From positions 1 through 5,700 of the forward strand of contig CABUVH010000123.1 in the NCBI GenBank assembly GCA_902494935.1: DNA of 5,700 nt, in the 5' to 3' direction. The translations under genes and the position numbers were made by a program. Source of the stretch: an uncultured Collinsella sp. (lineage in GTDB: Bacteria > Actinomycetota > Coriobacteriia > Coriobacteriales > Coriobacteriaceae). The stretch's first letter is position 1, and every line of letters starts with the position of its first letter. Below the pieces are notes generated by a model. That model did no database searches. It saw only the letters and a program-made list of their open reading frames with translations, and was not told where the DNA came from. This document shows positions 1 to 4,858 of this stretch, one piece after another.

Positions 1-76
1 CCTCGATACCATCGAGAACAACCTGAGGTTTCTCGTCTCCGCCCACAACGTCTACACAAACGCGAACGTTACTCAT
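1..76 (-). CDS. plsX: Phosphate acyltransferase PlsX, N-terminus only (cut by window edge)
   Basis: Only the first 25 codons are present; the gene runs off the left edge. The visible protein begins MSNVRVCVDVVGGDEKPQVV and continues LDGIE. This matches the PlsX N-terminus: a short beta strand, a D-x-x-G-G-D motif (residues 9-14), then a proline and a hydrophobic helix. The usual family text is D-A-M-G-G-D, so residues 10-11 (VV) are a variation. PlsX converts acyl-ACP and phosphate to acyl-phosphate, the acyl donor for PlsY in phosphatidic acid synthesis, and works at the membrane surface. The ATG at 76 is chosen because an AAGGAG lies 7 bases before it; another in-frame ATG at 82 is only 1 base from that site. 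plsX often follows rpmF in bacteria, which supports the call. Only a fragment is visible, so the call rests on motif plus context. Confidence 0.85.
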   Translation of the reverse strand, partial: MSNVRVCVDVVGGDEKPQVVLDGIE

Positions 77-83
77 ATACATG

Positions 84-89
84 CTCCTT
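84..89 (-). promoter_or_regulatory. Ribosome binding site that decides the plsX start
   Basis: AAGGAG on the minus strand. It sits 7 bases before the ATG at 76-74 and 1 base before the ATG at 82-80. Normal spacing favours 76 as the start. It begins only 4 bases after the terminator U-tract. Confidence 0.75.
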
Positions 90-93
90 ATAC

Positions 94-123
94 AAAAATG
101 GCCGACTCACTGAGCCGGCCATT
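94..123 (-). terminator. Intrinsic terminator or attenuator between rpmF and plsX
   Basis: On the minus strand, 123-97 forms a near-perfect hairpin. The arms start AATGGCCGG and end CGGCCATT, giving 11 pairs of 12 (one mismatch) around a 3-base loop. Five Ts follow (98-94, the first two shared with the stem end). The other side has no matching T-run, so it acts in the minus direction only. It lies 41 bases after the rpmF stop, fitting the end of the SepIVA-like/yceD/rpmF transcript. The plsX start is just 17 bases further on, leaving no room for a separate promoter between them. Partial read-through or regulated termination is therefore likely. Confidence 0.75.
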
Positions 124-154
124 GTGGTTCCATTTGGAACGGCATCGCATCCAG

Positions 155-160
155 AGTATA
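155..160 (-). promoter_or_regulatory. Possible -10 element for plsX
   Basis: TATACT on the minus strand matches the -10 consensus at 5 of 6 positions, immediately after the rpmF stop codon. No convincing -35 is seen 16-18 bases upstream, and there is no TGn extension. If used, transcription would begin near 148 and the leader would contain the hairpin at 123-97. Weak evidence. Confidence 0.2.
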
Positions 161-163
161 CCG

Positions 164-343
164 TTACTCGGTAACGATAACCTCGCGGTCCTTGTAGAAA
201 CCGCAGCTGGGGCACACGTGGTGCGGAAGCTTGACAGCGCCGCAACGGGGGCACGTGGACTGAGCCGCAGCCGAGATCTTCATGTTGGCGGAACGACGGG
301 TGTGAGTGCGGATACGACCCTGCTTTTGTTTAGGTACGGGCAT
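164..343 (-). CDS. rpmF: 50S ribosomal protein L32
   Basis: This 59-residue protein begins MPVPKQKQGRIRTHTRRSAN and ends EVIVTE. The MAVPK-like start and basic N-terminal half (residues 4-22) are typical of bacterial L32, as is the length. Four cysteines in two pairs (C31-x2-C34 and C44-x2-C47) form the zinc ribbon of the zinc-binding L32 form. L32 is a small component of the large ribosomal subunit. The start has an AAGGAAGG 5 bases upstream. yceD lies 64 bases upstream and plsX downstream, the classic yceD-rpmF-plsX neighbourhood. Confidence 0.96.
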   Translation of the reverse strand: MPVPKQKQGRIRTHTRRSANMKISAAAQSTCPRCGAVKLPHHVCPSCGFYKDREVIVTE

Positions 344-393
344 AGTGACCTTCCTTATGAACTATCCAGTGTGGCGATTACGCGCAAGTAGCG

Positions 394-404
394 ATACTAC
401 CACA
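394..404 (-). promoter_or_regulatory. Possible extended -10 promoter before rpmF
   Basis: The 64 bases between yceD and rpmF contain TGTGGTAGTAT on the minus strand: a TGn extension followed by TAGTAT (4 of 6 matches to the -10 consensus). No good -35 is visible. It would give rpmF a leader of about 43 bases. The same TGTGGTA heptamer occurs in the candidate promoter at 1495-1505. Weak evidence. Confidence 0.2.
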
Positions 405-407
405 GTT

Positions 408-962
408 TTACTCATCGAGCTTGAGATTCTTCAATGCTGCAAATGGATTTTCCGTGGCAGCGGCCCATTCTGCCTCTGCCTGGGCGGCGCAATCGCATTG
501 CTCGACGTTGAGATTGCAACCGCAGGTGGGGCACAGACCACGGCAATCGGGCTTGCAGAGCACCACAAACGGCGTGTCCATAACGACCGCGTCATTGATG
601 GGCTCACCCAGATCGACGATGCGGTCCTCACCCAGGAGCTCGTAGCCGTCCTCGTAGGCCTCGGGATCCTCGGGCTCCTCAAAGAGGTAGAACTCCTCGA
701 TCTCTCCGGCGATATCAAACGAGGCGGGCTCCAGGCAACGGTCGCACTCACCGGTGGCGTGCGCGCGGACCATGCCCGTGAGCAAGACACCGGTACCGGC
801 ATTGGTAAAGACAACGTCGTAGTCGATGCCGTCCTGTAGCTGGTACTCCTTCTCGCCCACCGTGTAGGTGGCGACATCGACCTTACCGGTCAGCGGAAAC
901 GAATCTCCAGGAAACTCGAGCTGCTCGGAAAGATCGACGGTAACGCTCGGGAACTCAGCCAT
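408..962 (-). CDS. yceD: YceD/DUF177 family protein (ribosome-assembly associated)
   Basis: A 184-residue protein of the DUF177 (YceD) family. YceD homologues are encoded beside rpmF and have been linked to 23S rRNA accumulation; the mechanism is not settled. Recognisable features are CDRCL (residues 73-77), an acidic linker (about 89-113), and a C-terminal cysteine cluster with C136, C140, C144, C147, C149, C156 and C158, including GLCPTCGCNLN (142-152). The nine cysteines suggest bound zinc, an inference. The start at 962 is chosen because its ATG overlaps the TAA of the upstream gene by one base (TAATG), indicating coupled translation, and because the protein then begins at the expected domain edge. 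An in-frame upstream start at 1013 would add 17 residues lying inside the previous gene. No strong ribosome binding site is seen. Confidence 0.88.
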   Translation of the reverse strand: MAEFPSVTVDLSEQLEFPGDSFPLTGKVDVATYTVGEKEYQLQDGIDYDVVFTNAGTGVLLTGMVRAHATGECDRCLEPASFDIAGEIEEFYLFEEPEDPEAYEDGYELLGEDRIVDLGEPINDAVVMDTPFVVLCKPDCRGLCPTCGCNLNVEQCDCAAQAEAEWAAATENPFAALKNLKLDE

Positions 963-1459
963 TACCACTGACCATTCTGCTGGGCGGCACCCTCGTTGAG
1001 CTGCTGACGGCAACGGGTAACGGTGCCGGTCAGGCTCTTGAGGTTCTCCTCCAGGTGCGTAAAGACCTGCTCTGCGTAGTCCTCGGCAGCATAACGCGTC
1101 TCGCGCTCGTACTGCTGGGCACGATCGCGGATGTCGTCGGCCTGCTGCTGCGCAAGGCGGACAATCTCCTGCTCACCGGCAATGGTGAGGGCCTGCTGCT
1201 GAGCATCGGCGATGATGGAATCGGCCTGAGCGGCGGCGGAAGCCATAAGCTCCTCGCGCTCTTTGAGGATACGGCGGGACTTCTGCCATTCCTCGGGATA
1301 GCTCATGCGGATCTCATCGAGGATGTTGAAGAACACGTCGGCGTCGATGACCTTGAACTGAGCGTTCTTGCCGAAAGGCGGCTTGGCTTCCTCGATCAGC
1401 CCTTCGAGCTCATCGACCAAGCTGACGATCCTATCGCCAGGAAAATTCTCGCCCGGCAT
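962..1459 (-). CDS. SepIVA-like / DivIVA-like coiled-coil protein
   Basis: A 165-residue soluble protein, largely helical. Residues 11-26 (IVSLVDELEGLIEEAK) and 36-56 (with DADVFFNILDEIRMSYPEEW) resemble the N-terminus of mycobacterial SepIVA, a DivIVA-domain septation factor. Those proteins have the same plan: a D-E-L..I-E-E-A helix, a loop, then V-x-x-x-L-D-E/D-I..P-E. A long coiled coil rich in Ala, Gln and Glu follows (about 57-140). No signal peptide or membrane segment is visible. SepIVA genes also sit directly before a DUF177 gene in mycobacteria, which supports the call. At 165 residues it is shorter than mycobacterial SepIVA (about 245). A role in division or cell-envelope growth is inferred by homology. 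Automated annotation may call it an ATP synthase B/E-like subunit because of the coiled coil. The start at 1459 follows AAAGGAG with 5-base spacing; upstream ATGs at 1483 and 1474 lack such a site. Confidence 0.75.
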   Translation of the reverse strand: MPGENFPGDRIVSLVDELEGLIEEAKPPFGKNAQFKVIDADVFFNILDEIRMSYPEEWQKSRRILKEREELMASAAAQADSIIADAQQQALTIAGEQEIVRLAQQQADDIRDRAQQYERETRYAAEDYAEQVFTHLEENLKSLTGTVTRCRQQLNEGAAQQNGQW

Positions 1460-1464
1460 CCGGT

Positions 1465-1471
1465 CTCCTTT
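1465..1471 (-). promoter_or_regulatory. Ribosome binding site that decides the SepIVA-like start
   Basis: AAAGGAG on the minus strand, 5 bases before the ATG at 1459-1457. It overlaps the codons after two other in-frame ATGs (1483, 1474), so those are unlikely to be the true start. Confidence 0.8.
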
Positions 1472-1494
1472 CATAGGTAACATATCATCGTGCT

Positions 1495-1522
1495 AGTTTA
1501 CCACATGCCACCAGGCAATAAA
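1495..1522 (-). promoter_or_regulatory. Candidate extended -10 promoter for the SepIVA-like/yceD/rpmF operon
   Basis: On the minus strand a TGG extension (1503-1501) precedes TAAACT (1500-1495; 4 of 6 matches to the -10 consensus). A weak -35-like TTTATT (1522-1517) lies 16 bases upstream. Predicted transcription start is an A near 1488, giving a leader of about 28 bases. It lies in the longest gene gap upstream of rpmF, just after coaD, where a new transcription unit would be expected. Confidence 0.4.
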
Positions 1523-1563
1523 AAACGTCACGAAAAGCGATGTCCGAGCGCTTCGACCACGTT
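1519..1563 (-). terminator. Possible weak terminator at the end of coaD
   Basis: The last codons of coaD can fold on the minus strand. AACGT (1563-1559) pairs with ACGTT, and CGAAGCG pairs with CGCTT..CG through a two-base bulge, around a 9-base loop. Six Ts follow (1525-1520), two of them shared with the stem. The stem is interrupted by an internal loop, so termination may be inefficient. The T-run also overlaps the candidate -35 of the next operon. Confidence 0.28.
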
Positions 1564-2025
1564 GGGCGGCACAAACGTCGATACATCGCTGCCGAGCGAG
1601 GCGATCTGGCGAACGACCGAGCTCGAGATGTAACCGTACTGCGGAGCACTCATGACAAAGATGGACTCCAGCTCGCTATCCAAGCGATAATTGAGGTCGG
1701 CCTGCTGCAGCTCATACTCAAAGTCGGTCATGGCGCGCAGGCCCTTGACCACGGCCCCCGCCCCCTGCTCACGAGCGAAGTCGACCAAGAGGCCGGTAAA
1801 GGGCAGGACTTCGACGCCGTCGATATCACCGAGCGCCTCGCGGGCCAGCGCCACGCGCTCATCGAGCATAAACGTGGTGCCCACACCGTTTTTACCCTGC
1901 GACTCTGCAACAGCGACGATCACACTGGGAAAGATGCGGCGGGCGCGGCGGATCACATCGATATGGCCAAACGTGATGGGATCGAAGGTGCCCGGGACGA
2001 TCACGCGGTTGATGGTGTCATTCAT
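1528..2025 (-). CDS. coaD: Phosphopantetheine adenylyltransferase
   Basis: A 165-residue cytosolic enzyme, close to the usual length of about 160. CoaD transfers AMP from ATP to 4'-phosphopantetheine, giving dephospho-CoA, the penultimate step of coenzyme A synthesis. Seen in sequence: the nucleotidyltransferase motif PGTFDPITFGH (residues 11-21, with T-x-G-H at 18-21), VVKGLRAMTDFEYE (92-105, substrate and ATP binding), and ISSSVVRQIA (133-142, the I-S-S-S/T-x-x-R motif). The ATG at 2025 follows AGGAGGA with 5-base spacing. It lies inside the end of rsmD (8-base overlap), so the ribosome binding site is within rsmD. The rsmD-coaD pairing is common in bacteria. All key residues look intact. 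Confidence 0.97.
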   Translation of the reverse strand: MNDTINRVIVPGTFDPITFGHIDVIRRARRIFPSVIVAVAESQGKNGVGTTFMLDERVALAREALGDIDGVEVLPFTGLLVDFAREQGAGAVVKGLRAMTDFEYELQQADLNYRLDSELESIFVMSAPQYGYISSSVVRQIASLGSDVSTFVPPNVVEALGHRFS

Positions 2026-2674
2026 GGGCGTCCTCCTGAAACGTCGTGGCATCATTGTTGTCAGCATCGGTGCCGGCGCTATCGCCCTCACCATCGTCAT
2101 CGCCGACCCAACGGAGCAGGTCGACCGAGGTAATGCCGTAGCGCTTCTCACGTACAGTCTCAAAGTCTGCCGGATGCGCGCCCGCATCGGCGGCGGCATG
2201 CTCAAACAGGGCGTAAGCGCCAGACGCAAGCAGACCCTGCTGGGCCAGATTCTGCAGCAGTTCCTCGACCGGCTCGGCACCAAAAGCATAGGGCGGGTCG
2301 AGCAGGACCAGATCAAAGGGGCCGCCCGGTACACGACCGCGTGAGGCACTCGTCAGCATGTCGCCCGTGACCACGCGCCAACGCGCACGGTCATGGCAGA
2401 GCGACTCGATATTCTTGGTAATGAGCCGCGCGGCGTTGCGATCGATCTCAAACGTCGTGAGCGAGCGGGCCCCACGAGAGAGCATCTCTAACCCTAAGGC
2501 ACCGGAGCCGCCAAAGGCGTCCAACACACGAACCTCGTCCAAATCGAAATCGAATGCCGACATGACCATAGATGCGCACGCCTCGCGCACGCGATCAGTC
2601 GTGGGGCGGGTGACATCGCGACCACGGGGCTCCTCGATCTTACGACCGCGCCATTCGCCGCCGATGATTCTCAT
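2018..2674 (-). CDS. rsmD: 16S rRNA (guanine(966)-N(2))-methyltransferase RsmD
   Basis: A 218-residue SAM-dependent methyltransferase that modifies G966 of 16S rRNA (E. coli numbering) during 30S assembly. Visible motifs: MRIIGGEWRGRKI at the N-terminus, RPTTDRVRE (23-31), the SAM-binding loop VLDAFGGSGALGLE (50-63), FEID (76-78 region, SAM ribose binding), and the catalytic LLDPPY (124-129). The core ends near residue 190. Residues 191-218 form an Asp/Glu-rich tail not usual for the family, and it spans the overlap with coaD. The start overlaps the recG stop by 4 bases (ATGA), and a near-perfect AAGGAGGT (2691-2684) lies 9 bases upstream inside recG. Translation is probably coupled to recG. 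Confidence 0.96.
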   Translation of the reverse strand: MRIIGGEWRGRKIEEPRGRDVTRPTTDRVREACASMVMSAFDFDLDEVRVLDAFGGSGALGLEMLSRGARSLTTFEIDRNAARLITKNIESLCHDRARWRVVTGDMLTSASRGRVPGGPFDLVLLDPPYAFGAEPVEELLQNLAQQGLLASGAYALFEHAAADAGAHPADFETVREKRYGITSVDLLRWVGDDDGEGDSAGTDADNNDATTFQEDAHE

Positions 2675-4848
2675 CCTCCGCTGACCTCCTTAAAGATATG
2701 TCGATAACGCATGGCGACCGCGTCGCGCAAGGGACGCGTCGCCACAGAGTCAAGGTTGCAAGCATACCGCAAGAGCTCGACCGCGTCCAAATGGGCCCAC
2801 TCGATCAGCTCCTCGTCGGCGTCCAGGTCGACAAAGCGCAGGGTCACACCACCATGCTGGCGATAACCCAGGATCTCGCCTTCATGGCGCAGGCGCAGGT
2901 CCATCTGGGCGAGCGTAAAGCCGTCCGAGGTCTTTTCGAGCGACTGGAGACGGTCTTGTGCCGCCGATGCGCCGCCGTTGCCCTTGGAGTGCGTCATGAC
3001 CAGGCACGTGCCCGACACACTGCCACGGCCCACGCGGCCGCGCAGCTGGTGCAGGGCAGCCAATCCAAAGCGCTCGCCGTTCTCGATGACCATGACGGTG
3101 GCGTTAGGCACGTCGACGCCCACCTCGACCACCGTAGTCGAGACGAGCACGTCAATCTCGCCACGCTTGAAGGCATCGATAACCTGGTCCTTCTCCCCCG
3201 CCGGCATGCGGCCGTGAAGGCGCTCGACGGTAAGCCCCGGCAACGCAAGACGCAGTCGGTCGAGCTCGGTTGCCGTATCGTGCAGCGGCACGGGGACGGT
3301 TACGAGGCCCTCGTCGTCGCGAGCAATACCGGGCACGTCTTCCAGCTCATCGGCCGAGTCACTCGGCTCCACGAGCGGACAAATCACGTAGGCCTGCTGA
3401 CCCTTTTCATGCGCCTCGCGGATGGCGCCATAGGCGAGGTCACGGCTCGACTCGGTGAGCACGCGTGTCGTCACGCCAGCACCAGGGACGGGCCGATGGC
3501 GAATGATGCTCGTGTCCAGATCGCCGTAGACCGAAAGCGCCAGCGTACGCGGGATGGGCGTCGCCGTCATAACGAGCAGATCGGCACCCGGCCCCTTCGC
3601 GCGCAGGGCGTTGCGTTGGCCCACACCAAACCGGTGCTGTTCATCGATGACCACGAGCGACAGATGCTTGAACGCAACGTTATCCGAAAGAACCGCGTGG
3701 GTGCCAAAGAGCACGTCAAGCTCGCCCGATTCCAGCTGTGCATGGATGCGCTCGCGCTCTGCGGCCGGCGTGGCACCCGTCAGAAGTGCCCAGGACATGC
3801 CGGCCTGCGAGAGCAGAGGGCCGGTCTTATCGGCATATTGGCGCGCCAGCACGCCCGTGGGCGCCATAACGCAGGCCTGCGTGCCGCTATCGGCAGCCAC
3901 AGCCAGCGCGCAGGCGGCAACGGCGGTCTTACCGGTACCGACATCGCCCAGCAGCAGACGGTTCATCACGCGCCCGCCATCGCACATGTCATGCAGGATG
4001 TCTTGGAATGCGGCCTCCTGCTCGTCGCTCAGCGAAAACGGAAGGGCCTGTTTAAGCGCGCCCAGATGCTCGCCCGCAGTGTGGGCATAGGGCACCACAT
4101 CGACCAGGCCGCCGTCGTTGCGCAGACGCAGCGCCAGCTGCAGGTAGAGGCACTCCTCGTAGGCAAGACGCCGGCGTGCGATGTCGCGCTCAGCCATGCT
4201 CGAGGGAAAGTGGATCGAACGCAACGCGCGGGCATTGCTCATGAGCTTCCGCTTTGCGCGCAGCGGCGCGGGAATCGGATCGAACGGATTGCCGACGACC
4301 TCGAGCGCGCCGCTTACGATGCGGCGCATCCACGCCTGGCTCACGCCATCACTCACGTAATGGACCGGCAGGATGGTGCCTGCGGCACGCCCGTCCTCGA
4401 GCTTTTCAAAGTGCGGCGAGGCCATCTGCTTAAAGCCGTAGGCAAACTCGACCTTGCCCATCACGGCCAGGCGGTCGCCCTGCTTAAGCTGCTGGGCAAT
4501 CCAGGGCTGGCGGAAAAAGGCGACCTGCAGCACGCCCGTCTCGTCAACAAGCGAGACCTCGGTCACCTGCATGCGCGGACGCGGCTGCTTTTGGACGATA
4601 CGGTCGACCGTGGCGATGATGGTGCACACGGTACCGATGGGCGCCATCTCGATAGACCAAGAACGGGTAAAGTCGAGGTATCGATGAGGGATATGGAGAA
4701 GGAGGTCCCCCACCGTCCGAATTCCCAGACGGCGAAGGGCCTCCTCACGTTTACCCGAAACATATTTGAGTCGCGCGATATCCTCGTCGAGCGCATTGCT
4801 CTGGGCAAAGCGCTCCGAGACGCGCGGCACGGAGCACAGCTCGGACAT
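2671..4848 (-). CDS. recG: ATP-dependent DNA helicase RecG
   Basis: A 725-residue superfamily 2 helicase, slightly longer than E. coli RecG (693). RecG remodels stalled replication forks and branch-migrates recombination intermediates. Order of parts: N-terminal wedge domain with an OB fold (about 25-165), then the helicase core. Seen motifs: Walker A GDVGTGKT (301-308), GTHAVL (382-387), DEQHRFGV box (402-409), TATPIPRT (428-435), motif V STTVVEVGVDVPNA (570-583) and motif VI HQLRGRVGRG (600-609). The translocation (TRG) segment follows at about 643-667. There it reads LRLRHEGEILGYRQHG, where most RecG proteins have L-R-G-P-G-E..G-T-R-Q-S-G. An acidic stretch at 494-514 looks inserted between motifs IV and V. 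The ATG at 4848 lies 10 bases after the fakA-like stop, with only a weak ribosome binding site, so coupling is likely. The catalytic residues are intact. Confidence 0.97.
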   Translation of the reverse strand: MSELCSVPRVSERFAQSNALDEDIARLKYVSGKREEALRRLGIRTVGDLLLHIPHRYLDFTRSWSIEMAPIGTVCTIIATVDRIVQKQPRPRMQVTEVSLVDETGVLQVAFFRQPWIAQQLKQGDRLAVMGKVEFAYGFKQMASPHFEKLEDGRAAGTILPVHYVSDGVSQAWMRRIVSGALEVVGNPFDPIPAPLRAKRKLMSNARALRSIHFPSSMAERDIARRRLAYEECLYLQLALRLRNDGGLVDVVPYAHTAGEHLGALKQALPFSLSDEQEAAFQDILHDMCDGGRVMNRLLLGDVGTGKTAVAACALAVAADSGTQACVMAPTGVLARQYADKTGPLLSQAGMSWALLTGATPAAERERIHAQLESGELDVLFGTHAVLSDNVAFKHLSLVVIDEQHRFGVGQRNALRAKGPGADLLVMTATPIPRTLALSVYGDLDTSIIRHRPVPGAGVTTRVLTESSRDLAYGAIREAHEKGQQAYVICPLVEPSDSADELEDVPGIARDDEGLVTVPVPLHDTATELDRLRLALPGLTVERLHGRMPAGEKDQVIDAFKRGEIDVLVSTTVVEVGVDVPNATVMVIENGERFGLAALHQLRGRVGRGSVSGTCLVMTHSKGNGGASAAQDRLQSLEKTSDGFTLAQMDLRLRHEGEILGYRQHGGVTLRFVDLDADEELIEWAHLDAVELLRYACNLDSVATRPLRDAVAMRYRHIFKEVSGG
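2684..2691 (-). promoter_or_regulatory. Strong ribosome binding site for rsmD inside recG
   Basis: AAGGAGGT on the minus strand, a full match to the anti-Shine-Dalgarno partner. It is located within the last codons of recG (Lys-Glu-Val), 9 bases before the rsmD ATG at 2674. Confidence 0.75.
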
Positions 4849-4858
4849 GGGCAGTTGC

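Noticed and set aside
77..82. ATG at 82 as the plsX start
   Set aside because: Only 1 base from the ribosome binding site; the in-frame ATG at 76 has normal 7-base spacing.
162..176. Perfect inverted repeat CGTTAC-TCG-GTAACG over the rpmF stop codon
   Set aside because: Six pairs with no T-run; it lies mostly in the coding sequence (Val-Thr-Glu-stop) and is probably chance.
98..391. Plus-strand open frame across rpmF
   Set aside because: It covers the terminator and runs antisense to an unmistakable L32 gene; no ribosome binding site or recognisable protein.
388..400. Small inverted repeat GTAG-CGATA-CTAC between yceD and rpmF
   Set aside because: Only four pairs and no T-run; too weak for a terminator or clear operator.
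963..1013. Earlier in-frame start for yceD
   Set aside because: It would add 17 residues of unlike composition inside the upstream gene; the TAATG junction at 962 is the normal coupled start.
962..1459. Reading the coiled-coil gene as an ATP synthase B or E subunit
   Set aside because: No membrane anchor, no other ATP synthase genes nearby, and both the N-terminal region and neighbours fit SepIVA-like proteins better. Similarity to ATPase stalks would come from the coiled coil alone.
1540..2344. Plus-strand open frames across coaD and rsmD
   Set aside because: They mirror two well-supported genes with intact motifs and show no recognisable protein features.
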